From assembly GCA_008360975.2 (NCBI GenBank), contig CM039189.1:7134056-7198055 (forward strand): 64,000 bases of DNA, in the 5' to 3' direction. Origin of the DNA: Lichenostomus cassidix. Its lineage: Eukaryota > Chordata > Aves > Passeriformes > Meliphagidae. The notes beneath the pieces are model-generated. The model saw nothing but the letters and a program-made list of their open reading frames with translations, had not been told where the DNA came from and made no database searches. A program made the position numbers and the translations under genes. Shown here one piece after another: positions 1-11,600 of this stretch. Numbering within the stretch: the first letter of the stretch is position 1; every line of letters begins with the position of its first letter.

Positions 1-1197
1 TGGCTCCTTCCCTGATAACACACAAGAGGAATAAAAATGAAGGCTCAGCATTGCTGTTACCTTTTGCTTCCAAAAGCGTCTGTCCCATCTGGGATCAGGG
101 GCTGAGGTTGTTGGGAATGGAAATGCTCTCCTTGGGGGAAGTCCCTTTGCTATTGCCAGGCTGGCAGTGCTCAGGGCATTTATAGATTTCAAGGCTGGAT
201 GGTCTGGCTGCATTTCTTGGGTTTGCCCTGCCAAGTTCTGTGAGAGAGTGTCCCCAGTAATTCCCTGCTGAGCCTGGTTCTTACACCAGAGCTATGGAAA
301 GCCTGATCACCTCCCCACACTCCCATTTTAGAAGCTTCCCCCTTTGATAATAATTTTGGAATCTGTAACCAGCTATGCTAGACACTGAGAACCTTTTCTC
401 CCTGGAGGGAGTCCTGGGAAGGATGCATCATCAGCACTCAGACTTGCACCATGTTAAATGCTGGTGAAAAACCTTGGAATAGCCTCTCTCCCCACCCTCC
501 TTCACCACCAAATCTCTGCATTGCCCCAGTCACACTTTGCTCAGAGTGGGTCCCCCATGAGATGAGATTGGGGCAGCATTTGTTTATTAGAGAGCAGTGT
601 CAGCACTAAGAAACAAAATAAGTAACTGGTGAAAACAGCTCTGCTAAAATAGAGGACTAGCTCTGATCAGCCTGGGCATGATATAACATGGTGGTTTAAA
701 GCCCTGTAATGCTATTTTCCACTGGAGCTCTTGTCTGAGTCAGAAAGGGGTTTGATCCATTGATGGAAGCTGTTACAAACAGACGAGAAAACCTCATCCA
801 TATTTCTCTTGAGATTGTATGAAGCTGACAGTATGCTCTCTGACCACAGTCATCTGGGACTCTCCCACACAAAATAACCCTCTTTTCATAAATAACAGGA
901 TCATTGTTGTGGTAGACTGAGATTTGCTGTAAAATTCAGTTGTGTCAAACAAAGAGCTTCTTCTGGTTTTTAATTTGAGCTATTAAAAAGATTCATCTTT
1001 CTCTTTGTTCTCATTTTCCTTACCCTCTTTTTTCCTTTCCATTTTTTTCCTTCCTCTCTGTCTGTCTTTAGGATAACTTAAAGCTGTTTGTCTGAAACAA
1101 AAGACGTGCGTGGGTCTGGTCAGTGGTGCCTCCAGATTGAACGGTCACATTTCAAATCCTACTTAGGACTAAACTTGGATGAATTCCATAAGCTAAT

Positions 1198-1305
1198 AAC
1201 CCAGTGCAGTGTTTCAAATTGATGGAGGTGCCGTCCTCTAGATGAGACATAAAACCAGAGATCCAATCTGCTTGGCAGAGACCCCACAGGACTTATCAAA
1301 GATGA
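1198..1305 (+). repeat. Ancient LINE/SINE 3'-end-like relic
   Basis: The segment contains a block reading GGTGCCGTC, then GATGAGACAT, then AAAACC..GAGATCC, preceded by CCCAGTGCAGTG. This order closely resembles a widespread vertebrate repeat tail (GGTGCCGTCTTTCAGATGAG, then ACGTTAAACC, then GAGGTCC) common in shark, coelacanth and other old genomes and usually assigned to ancient LINE or SINE 3' ends. The call rests on remembered consensus only. Boundaries are approximate and no target-site duplication was found. Confidence 0.4.
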
Positions 1306-2914
1306 GTGGGGGCTGCTAACTGTTTTGCCCTTGTCAAATCCTTACCACCATCACGGCTTCTCTTCCTGTTCCAAAGCAATGACACTGGACCTTATGAAAA
1401 TGAGATGGTGAATTTGAAGGAGCCATCCTTTTTCTAATTATTTAAAGCAGTTTGCAGTGTCTGGCAGAAGGAGGAAAGAGAGATAATCCACTCACTTGAA
1501 AGTGGAATGACCCTGAATTTCAAAAAGCAAAACAAAAGCGAGCGAATGGTGCCACCATGCTCTGCAGCAGTGACATTATTAAAGGATCAGTGAGCTATTA
1601 AAGCAGCAACATTTAGTACCTCCCCTAATGACTTGTACTGCTAACTGGTTTCCAAATTGAGATTTTTATTGCCTCCATGCACAGCCAGAACAAGGCTCTG
1701 TCTGCACTTCCAGAGGCTTGAGCTTAAGCAGACTGTTCACAATAGGCTCAATGAATCGTGTCAGCTGAAAACTCGTAATGGCTTATGAGAGTCCCCACTC
1801 CTCTCTCCTCCTTTCTTACCAGGGTTGGAAGCTTTGGGCTGTGGGGCATGGTGGGGATCGTAAATATCCAGGATTTTGCAGAGAGCCCAGCACGATTCTT
1901 GAACTTCCTAACATCTGTGAAATTTGGCAGAGTTGTGCATAAACAGACTGTCCTGAAATGTCCCCAGATCTTCTGATGCCATTCACAGAGTAAATGCTGT
2001 GAGAAGGGCATTTGCAGGAGGGACACTGATTTCCACTTCCAGGTAGAAATATGGAGCAGGGAGAAATAAGTCTATGGAGGAGGAAGAGAGATGAGAGGGA
2101 TCTACAGGCACCAGTGAAGGTGAAGATACACCCAGCTGTTTCCACCATGACTCTCCCAAATAGATTTTGGCTGTCTCATATGAGCAGAGCTTCCATGATG
2201 GGAATGGCTGGGAAATGGCTTTCTGTCAAGTGCAGGGCAAGCTAGGAAGGGAGTTCTTGTGGGCACACAGCATGTGGGATTGCAGAAAGGAAGCTGGTTA
2301 AAAACCAACCGACCAAACCATCCAGCAAAAGCAGGTTCTGGTTGCAGTAGCTGTTATTTACGTGCTCAGGATACACTGAAAGCCAAAGTGGAGTTTGAGC
2401 CTTCCAAGCGCCAGAGATAAATGCAAATGTTATTGCTTTAATTTGTTTTTCTCCACCAGTTCTGCACACACGTGCTGCTGGCGCTTGCTGAGGGAGTCAC
2501 GCCAACTCCTGCCCAGGCTGGACAGTCACAGGGAGAGGCTGATGCTGCTGCTCCTGGTTTTATGTATCAGGTGCCTGATTGCCATGACAGAAACCACTCA
2601 TCCTTTGCAAAAGTGACAGGCAGAGCAGAGGGGGCAGGATGGCTGGAGAGACTTGTATTAGAACATGCACATTTTTTATCCCATGCTGGTTTGAGTCTCT
2701 TTTCATCAATGCTGACTGCAAGTTATCCCCATTTTGTGACTTTTCGGTGGATGCATGTGGCACTGCATTTCCAGTTTCATCACACTCTCCCATCTATCTG
2801 TGTGTCCATGCTCTGCAAAATGCCCTTACCTTTCTTGGCAATCTTAGTAAACAGGTCTCTGTGGGGGTTGCAAAATATGTTCAGAACTGTAGGAAAATGG
2901 GGTGAAATGGCCTG

Positions 2915-3093
2915 AGAGGCCCTTCTATGTTTCCTTACCCAAACTTCATGCAGGACCAGTTACACCTAAACCATTCATGTCTGCTGTGGGCTTAACCTGT
3001 TCTTGAAGACCTCTGGTCTGGAGATTTCCAGACATGCTAAGGCAGGTTATTCCAGCAGTTAGCTGTCCTTAGCTTCAGAAAGCTGTTCCTAAG
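2915..3093 (-). repeat. CR1 LINE 3' fragment (old, antisense)
   Basis: The sequence follows the reverse complement of an avian CR1 tail: a CCTGTTCTTGAAGACCTC block, GGAGATTTCCA, GGCAGGTTATTCCAGC, then AGCTGTTCCTAA. CR1 is the dominant LINE of birds and is usually truncated at its 5' end. The copy is diverged, which suggests an old insertion. It has no coding potential. Confidence 0.65.
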
Positions 3094-4052
3094 ACCTGAG
3101 CTCTGCAGTGGAACTGGATTCCTGCAGGTCAGGGTTAAGGCAGAGCTGTAGGCAGGAGCTCAAGGAGTCACTTTCCTGGCTGCACCCACTCCCATCCAAG
3201 GGCTTCCTCCCCCAGGACAGCAGGTCAGGTGCTTCCCTCCGTGCAAACAAAAGCAATGCACAGAGACAAAGAAAAGGGCAGCAGGGCCACTTCTGGCAGA
3301 GGAGCTTTCTGAGATTGGCACTGACAAAATATCCTAGAGACTTTACCGAGTCCAATTACCACTTTATGTCTTTAAAGTGACGAGTAAATGAAAGAAACTA
3401 CAAGATCAAGCCATGTTAGTCTTCTCAATCCCTTAAGTGTCTGACAGCCCTCTCCCTTCTTTCTCGCTTCCTCAGACTACTCTGAACCCTTAACCTTCGC
3501 CACCGCTTTGAGCCCAAATCCACAGCAACCCAACTACCCCCAGCCACCCCCAAATTCCAGTAACAATCACAAAACACTTCCAGAGCAACACTGCCCTCCC
3601 TCGAATTGTTAAACTTTAGGCTGTCTCCAACTTTCCGAGCTTCCCTGCACACAGGGCTGGTGCTGGCAGGCAGCGAGGGGAGCTGGCTGGGCAGTGCAGG
3701 GCTGGGGAACAGGCGGTGCTGATCCACACAGCCGCCTCTCCCTGTCCGTGCAGACACCAGCCGGGAACACCAGCTGCTCCGGCTCTGCAGAGCTGCTGGC
3801 CAGCAGAACAGAGCTGCCTGCAGCACACACGGTGTTAGCATCACAGCGTGTCAGGATAGACCCTCAGACAGAAGGGACAGATCCATGGAGTCATCCCCAG
3901 GATGGGGGAGCTGGAAAAGCAGGACAAGATCATTGGAGAGAGAAGGAGTGTCAGACATCATCCTCAGCCACCAGACCCGACTGCTGCATTAGCAGAGCTG
4001 GTGGCTGGATTTTTGCATAAGTAAAGACTGTCATGTCAGTTTGACCTTCCTT

Positions 4053-4070
4053 ATAAATAAATAAATAAAT
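4053..4070. repeat. (ATAA)n microsatellite
   Basis: About four and a half perfect tetranucleotide units. No other signal is associated with it. Confidence 0.9.
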
Positions 4071-5482
4071 GATAAAGAGATCTCACCGTGATGCCTGAAC
4101 TTGATGTCTCATGCTCACTTGTTTTGATGTGTCTAATGTAAGTGGGCGGGTAATAAAAGCTTCATTTAGAAGCCAGAGTCTTCACTGGCACTGCTGGAAG
4201 CCCCTGGGATGCTGCACTTCTGGAATTTTCCTCTAATGGAAACATCAGCAGATAACTATTGATAAAGCAGAACAGGCACACAAAACAACCCAGCAATGGT
4301 TTATCCTCCTGGACTGCTGGGTGTTGGATGCAAAGGTCTCTTTAGTCTCCCCAGGTTCTGTACCCACCTCAGCTACTGCAGCAGCCCTGCTGAAATGCTC
4401 CTCACCACGACCATCAGGGGCAGTGCCCTGGAGAAGCATGTGGTTCTTGCAGCATGAGTAGGGATCATTCAAAATAGGCAAATAAAGGAGTCCAGCCCCC
4501 ACAATACTGTGGGGATATCCAAGCTGTGGATAATGGCATTCATTGGGTATCTCCCAGCTGGACATCACCCTGTAGATCATAAGGAGATGCTGCTCTGTAA
4601 GAGGTAGCCTTAATGCTGCCATTTCACATGAGCAGCAGATTCACCCCATAGACATGTTGTCTGGGGTGTTGTTTTTCACTGCAATCCACAGGTTATTCAA
4701 CTTCTTTGCAAGCAGCTGAGTCTTCAGGAAGGTCTGGTTCCTGTGCCTGTGAGGTCTCTGTGGCAGCTTTGATGATCCTAATGCTGGGCTCAGGGGTCAG
4801 CTGAAGGAGAAATTGTGGCTAGTGAGGAGAGGAGAGGAGACACACCAGTTACTGCTGAACTCATTAAGGTAACCTCCTGTCTTTCCAGTTCTGTGCTGAA
4901 ATCACCATTTCAGGTCCTGAATACAGCACAGGGAAAGAACAGTGCATTCTCCCATGACACTGTGAGGGTCAGAGCTAAAGGTGTGGAGGGCTACGGCTTT
5001 AATCCCAACCTTCAGCACACTGGTCTGTGGCAGGTTCACACCATGATATAGCTGACCTTGTTTCCTGGATACAAGCTCAGAAATACTGCCTGTATCCAAG
5101 CATTTTAAGGTAATTATATTCCCTGAATGTGGAAATTGGAGGGCCCCTTTTGCTTAGTGTATTATTCCATGAGAACCACAGGGATCTGCAGCCAGGCGTG
5201 GGGGGAAAGGGAGATTGTTTCCTCTTGTCTGTGGTTTTATGCAGCATCTGCCTGTGAAAATAAGAAGCAAACAAGATGACCCCCACCTTATCACCTTATC
5301 TGCTTGCGTAAGTCATTTTGCCTGAAGCCTGAGCTCTGTGGGATGGCTAATGTAAAACTTGCTCTTGCATTAAATAGCAATAATTTACCTTTAGACCTTA
5401 TTATTATTATCATTATAGTTATTGTTATTACAATTATTTTTAATGATTGAAAAGAAAATGCTCCTTAATTAAAACCTCACAG

Positions 5483-5579
5483 ATATGAAGCTTGGAAGAA
5501 ATGTGGCCAGGACATTCTTGGATTACTACAGGCTGAACTCATTGGTGGAGGGACCACTAGCACCTACTCCTAAAACTCG
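5483..5579 (+). CDS. AGBL4: AGBL4 late coding exon (cytosolic carboxypeptidase 6)
   Basis: AGBL4 (CCP6) is an M14-family metallocarboxypeptidase that removes glutamates from polyglutamylated tubulin and other proteins in the cytosol and at centrioles or cilia. The exon follows an acceptor (CCTCACAG at 5475-5482) and uses a frame in which its first two bases finish a Tyr codon. It reads MKLGRNVARTFLDYYRLN followed by SLVEGPLAPTPKTR. The first 18 residues match the last helix of the human CCP6 carboxypeptidase domain as I recall it; the rest is the start of the variable C-terminal tail. A donor GTAGGT starts at 5580, so 97 bases are exonic and the exon ends in phase 2. If the donor is skipped, the next codon is an in-frame TAG (5581-5583). 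Catalytic zinc residues are encoded upstream of the window. SPATA6 follows on the same strand, as in human 1p33. Confidence 0.87.
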
Positions 5580-5722
5580 GTAGGTCAGAAAGCAATTTCT
5601 CTTGCTTTAGCAGGATGGCTTTTTTAATACCTTTCATGACTAAACTTCAGTGCTACTGCATTACGGCTTTATAATAAGCGTGCTAGCCTAACTGTGCTTA
5701 TTTTATTGAAATTCCATTTGGA

Positions 5723-5728
5723 AATAAA
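5723..5728 (+). promoter_or_regulatory. Candidate polyadenylation signal after AGBL4 exon
   Basis: An AATAAA hexamer lies 140 bases after the in-frame TAG that would be used if the AGBL4 donor at 5580 were not spliced. It would give a short 3' UTR for a read-through isoform. A lone hexamer is common by chance in AT-rich DNA, so this is only a candidate. Confidence 0.25.
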
Positions 5729-8474
5729 GCATTTATGATCAGGAAAGATACTTGGTTTATGTCTGAAAAAATATTCAGAGGATTTTGGAGATATCGATAT
5801 CTTCCCTGAATTCTGTCTGCTGTGCACCAATCTCACACCAGTATCTTTAATGGACTTACCCTTCATTTATCTCCTGAGAGCGAATCAGACCCACTTTATT
5901 CCGCAAAGTTTTAATTCTGGAAGTGAAAACTTTTCAGCACTTGAGGAAGTGACTGGCAAGGCTGTGCTAAAGGCAGAGTTCTCCACCTCCCCTTGGAGCT
6001 GCTGCAGTGCTGGCAGCCAGTAGCAGGTTCCTTCTTTGTCACCTTCTGGGACACTTTATCTGGGGATCCCCTCTCAGTCTGAGTCCTTACTCCAGTTTTA
6101 CAACCAGCTCAGTAGGTGTTAGTCCAAAAGGAAGTGGGACATGAAGTCAGGCACTGGCAAGCCATGCAAAGAGGCATGGAATGCCCAAGCTTGACTCCCT
6201 GCAGCACTGCTGGCCCTTCCCTGGTGTTGGCCAGCTGTGTCCTTTCAGTGACCCTTTGCATGGGTGAGGAGCAGGGGAGATACCATGGAACTGTTGATGG
6301 AGAACCAGCATTCCTTGAGCTGGAAAAGCTGTGTAACAACATGAAAAGGGGAGCAGAGCAGTAACCAGAGTACCTGTTTCATGGGAAATGTCATATTCAG
6401 AATCTGTCTCTGTTCTGGAAAAACAGCAATAATTGCTCCAAGGTGAAAAATTTTAATTAAATTCATTTAGACCAATTGGGATGTTTCATTTGGGTTTCAA
6501 CTCTTAGCAGTACAACTGAATATAATTTATATTTTGCAATGGAAAAGGCAATTCCAAACTGGCAGCTGAGCCTTGAGATTTACTTCTTCCTTCTGTCTGC
6601 TTTTTCCCTCCCGTGAAAGAGCTGTGGGAATGGTTGCTTGTTTGCAAAGGAACACTTTCCTACTGAAGATTTTCTAGTGATGTATAAGATGGATGTTACA
6701 AATATCAGCCCAGACCAGAGAGCAATTGCTGGAGTTCCTTCTGCAGCCTTTAAAAATCCTCTCATTGCAGCCAGTCTGGCAGTTCCTTATATATGTGGTC
6801 AGAGCCAGGCTGCCTGTGTTAGGCCTGCTTTGAGCCCATCTCCCTTTTCTGTTTGTGATCTTGACACCACAGTTTAGGCTGGCTGAAGGAGGATTGTCAG
6901 CACTGCAGTTCTGAATGCTCTTATCTGCAGAGACCTGCAGGGTTAGCAGAGAAAAGCATCCAGCATCTTCCTCTCCTCCGGAAATTGAATGTATCATTTC
7001 TCTCAGACTCCCAGGGGCCACAGCCTCCAAGGCTAAAAACCCACAACTATTACTGAACCTAATTACCACCTGACAGCAAAGTGCTTTTCCCTAGCATCAT
7101 TCAGTTACCTCATCAAAAGGAATGTTTGTTTGCTTTCTTCATTTTAAATTAAAGAACCACTGACAGTGGTAACTGAAGCATTTTAATCTCATCAAATATC
7201 CATGTCCATCTCTATAGAGACAGCCACGCCAGCAGGGAAAGATACACATCTATAATCGGGTTGCACAGAGCAATTTTTTTTTGTTCCCCCACCAGAAACT
7301 AATGGGGTGAGGGATCCTTTGTTTGGGGAGTGCTACCTCACAGCAAAATCCTAAATATGGTCAATGTTCAGCTCTAAGCCAACAGATGTTTAAGGAATAG
7401 ATTTTTAAAGATTCATGTTGTTAATTTCCTGATGGATTTCAAATACCGGCTTTTCCCTGTAAGTAGATAAATGCCTTCTATTTGTATCCTGGGCTTTGTC
7501 GCCTGACATTTGATCAGAGCCTGTATCTATATATTTCTAAAATGTACACCAGTGAAATGAAATTGTTCTTTGCAGCTGCCGTGTTAACTGCAATCCTCTC
7601 CAAAAGGAATTTTTGCAAACTGCTGGGAAACAGAAGGGAGATGGCTGTGGCTTTAAATATGCCTTGGCTAGGCAGTGGCACTAGGAAAGGACTGGAATAT
7701 GTAAAATGATACTAAATATCTGTGTAATCAGGACTAATTATATGGCACGGTTATTAGTGGAAACAGGACATGTTGTGCCCACAGTTTATGAAAATATATT
7801 AAAACATTACTGGATTCCACATAGTCATTGAAAGAAAGCTGCAGAGTTAATAAACGTGGAAGGGACAACTAATTGCCTGCTTTGTCCCAGACTAGGACAG
7901 GCAGAACAATTTCTGTTTGAGGGAATTAGTGCAGCCAAAATGTGTTAGAATGACAGGCTTGGAAATAGCAGCGACCTGCAACACATCCAGAGCACATCTG
8001 ACTGTAAGGAGGGAAATGTTTATGTTGGAATCACCATGTTTTGGAGAAGGAAATTGAGGCACAAAAAGGGAGAGGTGGACCTGCGGGTCAGAAATAGGGG
8101 TTGGTAGGCAAATTCAGGCACCTTTCAAGAGCTTTGTCCATGCAGTCAGGCTGTCAGAGAGCAGCCATCCTACAGCATAGGCAATGCAGGCAGCTCAGTG
8201 GGAATGGAATCAGGATCATCTGGAGTTAGAGGCAGCAACTGAGGCAACAGCTCTGCTTACAGAACCAAGACTGAGGCTGGAGGTAAGGCAGCTCTGCTTC
8301 CTCAAATGCTTGTGCTGCTTATTTCAAGAGATCAAGAGAAATAACTGTATCTGTATTCTGTGTGTAATGTGTTTCTATGCCTCTAAGTGAATCCAACTGG
8401 CTGGCTAGATCTGTGGTTAAATTCCACCTGCCCCTGCCTTCTGGAGCCCAAATGCCACCTGGAGATCAACATAT

Positions 8475-8650
8475 TATAGAATCACAGGCTGGTTTGGGTT
8501 GGAAGAGACCTTAAAGATCATCCAGTTCCATCCCTTCCTGGTGGACCTTCTGCCAGACCAGGTTGCTCCAAGCCCCATCCACCATGGCCTTGAACATTTC
8601 CAGGGATGGGGAATCAACAGCTTTTCTGGGCAACCTGTTCCAGTGATGGA
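8475..8650 (-). repeat. CR1 LINE 3' end (antisense)
   Basis: It begins with the reverse complement of the CR1 3' terminus (TAGAATCACAGGCTGGTTTG, GGTTGGAAGAGACC, AAAGATCATCCAGTTCCA). It continues through the conserved block ending GGCAACCTGTTCCAGTGATG. Little divergence from the avian consensus suggests a relatively young copy, truncated at its 5' end as is usual for CR1. Confidence 0.9.
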
Positions 8651-11600
8651 GCCCACCACAGGTCATCCAGCCCCTCCCAGAACTCTCCAGCCCCTTCCCT
8701 CTGACTGAGCTCCCTCCAGCCTCCCCCCAGTTCCCCTGCGAGTGAGCCCCGTGACCACTCAGGGTTTCCTACAGCCTGCAAGGAAAGGTCAGAACTTTTT
8801 TCAGAGAGTAACCCCAGTGTGTCCTGCAGTCCTCATGGCAGGGAGCCCCTGTGATCCCAAACAAACACCCAGTTCCCAAAGATAACGTCTGCTGTTATCA
8901 GCATGATAAGTAATTATTTTCCTGAAGGTGACGCATCTGCGGCGAGGTAAGACAGCATCAATGACTCAGCTGGGGAGGGCAGGAAGGTTAGAATATTTTC
9001 CTGTGTGAGCTAATGAATTAAAAGCCTTGCTGAAAATGCTGGATGCTCTCTGGAATGACAAGCCAGCAGGCCCATGAATTTCTAGCAGGAAGAGAGAGCT
9101 CTGTGCTGCCTGCAGAAGCTGCTGGAGAGGAGAGTGTTGCCACTTAGCCGTGCTCGAGAGATACTCAGAGAGCCTGTCCTGGACACAAAGGCAGCTCTCC
9201 AAGGGTGGGTTAAGTGGGCACAGAGCAGGAGAGAGCAGTGGAGAAAGGAGCTGTTGGACAGCAATGAGGGTTCATGCCCTTCCTCTCTTCTTGTTCCTTT
9301 TCGAAGCTGTTCCATGGCCAGAGATTTTCACTCCCAGTGCACTCACTGGAAACCATTTGAGTGGAGCTCCCTTTGATGCTGCCAGAGGCACAGGGAGTTC
9401 CTCCTCTTACTGAGCCTCTGTCCTGCTCTCACCTCTTTCTACCTGTGCCAGAGAAAAGGTTAAGATTTCTTGGGTTGGAAGTGTGAAATGTCCTCCTCTG
9501 AAAAGAGGCTGGTAAAAGGTGAGAAATTTGTAAGGGATTAAGAGACAGCAGAGTACAGCTGTTACAGAGAATGGCTAAGGTGGGAAAACAGAACTTTTAC
9601 TGAAAAATTCACAAATGCCAGCCATGTTACACTGCCTGAAGCTCATCCCTTTGCCCATATCAGTGTTTCTCTGTTCTTTCACTGGCTCCCTGGCTTCAAC
9701 AGAGCCCTGCTCCAGCACAGCATCAGGAGAGGAGCTCTTGCCTCTTTAGATATTGACATTTTTTCTCTGAGAGCCACCAGTTCCATGCTACTCATATCCT
9801 GGACACACTGAAGTTTAAATTCTAGAAGTCCTGAGTGAGTAAACAGCTCTGTCTGAGGTTAGGGAAGATGGTCTTTGAACAGAGACAATGTGGGTATCCT
9901 GAAAAATCCCACCTGGGCCTTGCTGGTGGGGAATTTTGCAGATAATTTCTGCCCCATATTTTCCCGTAGGTAAAACCCAGATGCTCTGCTCACAGAAGTG
10001 CTGGAAGAGAAGTTCCTTCCTGTGTGGGAATCTCACAGTTGCTGCACTGATACACATGAAAGAAAAGCTCAGGAGAAGATGAATAATTCTAAGAGCAGGG
10101 ATTTGATGGCATGTGGCAAATAATGCCTGGGGCCACACAGTGAATGAAAAAAGGACAGAACAAAATATTGACTGGCCCTTCATTAATTGCTGTCTGTCCA
10201 TCGTGCCATGCATAAAGCAGCAGCCTTGCTGAAGAAAAAGTATGCTGTGATGAAGTAATTAAAGACCCCATCAGAAGGCATATCTGCCAGGAGGTTGAAT
10301 TCAAATTGCTCTGACAGCCTTTATTCTGGCAATTCCTCCTTTTGCTGCTTGACTTTGCAGCCTTAATGATGATGTATGAGAGCTCAGCTGCATATCCAAC
10401 AGGCTGGCTCTGCCCCTGGGACTGTCCCACCACCCTCAAAGCCATGGGCTCTGTCTTCTGCAGCACGCTGGTGAGGATGGGGAAAGTCTTTGTGTGTGCG
10501 CACAGTCTGACCAAAGGCAGGTCCTTCTACCTGGACAACTCTGTTTGAGCCCCATCTGGACATTAAATAGCTGTGCCCAGAGGCTGTGTGGGCTTACAGG
10601 CTCAGATTGATACCTTCCCAGGGCTGTGCTGCTCTCTGGCACAGGCTGTGTGTGGGTCCTTCTGCCCCATGAGGTCTGGAATGTTCTCCCCAGGTCATTT
10701 CTTCTTGTGTTTCAGAAAAACTCCTCTCTACACTTTAAAGCTCAGGATTTTTGAGGTTTCATCTACATCTGGTTGTGCTTTCTTTGACTTGGCCATGAGT
10801 GACGTGAGAGCTGAGAGTGAAGCCACCTCCCTGCTTTATTCCTGAGGGGCTCTTTTTTGCCATCCCCAGCTTACTTCTCCTGAACTTAAATTATTGTCTT
10901 CTTGTCTTTTCCCCCACCATTTTCAGTGGCTAAGAGGAGAGCAAAGTGTAATAAACAAAAAAAAAGGTTCTAGACCAAATGTAAAAGGTCAGCAAAAGCT
11001 CTTAAAATTTGTAGAGGAGGGAGGAAATGAAATGAGGGCAGGAAAATAGAAGAGTCAAACAACTTCAATCTGATTTCTAGGTCTATAAATTGTATTAGGA
11101 ATGGGAGCACTACTAAGGTTCAAAGGCAAATTACATGTTTTGCCTAAAAATTAATTTTTTGTGTTTTATCCCCTTCTCTATTGATAATTATAATCTGTCA
11201 GCTTGCTCCCACACATGTCTGCACATTTTATGCAACTCTTGATACTTGTAGCTGTCATTAAAGAACACCTTCCAGGTTTTGAATGGTGCCACATTTGTTT
11301 GGGTTCAGCGACAAGGATTAATTTACAGCATTTAGGGAGATGTGCAGTGCTTGGCCAGCTCCCAGCAGAGGCTTCACCAAGATTCCTCATTACAACAATT
11401 TGCTTCTCAAACACTCGGGAACCAGAATGCCAGCTGCAGGGATTTTACCCTGGATTTAAGCACGTGCACACTAAAGCTCATGCAAACACCCAAATCTACA
11501 TCCAACTTGGTCCTGCTCTTAGAGACTCCCTGAAAAGAAAAATGCTTCAGGATGGGGAGCTGGTGTGCCTGACAGGGGCCCTAGCAGGAGAAAATAATCT

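Larger units (their letters stand above)
1..5482 (+). other. AGBL4: AGBL4 intron (inferred), no exon seen
   Basis: This stretch lies upstream of the AGBL4 exon at 5483 and is therefore read as an AGBL4 intron. I looked for the preceding human-like exon, which should encode the end of the carboxypeptidase core just before the helix seen at 5483, and did not find it, so it probably lies upstream of the window. The stretch holds an old LINE/SINE-like relic near 1198-1305, a CR1 relic near 2915-3093 and an (ATAA)n run at 4053-4070. Open frames here are short, overlap on both strands and resemble no family I know. Confidence 0.6.

Noticed and set aside
3425..3844. 139-codon minus-strand frame with Cys/Ser-rich sequence
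   Set aside because: Several equally long frames overlap it in other phases, composition is GC-driven, and there is no recognised domain.
10342..10845. Overlapping open frames of 68-141 codons on both strands
   Set aside because: They overlap one another antisense, lack splice context and family motifs, and are typical of GC-richer noncoding DNA.
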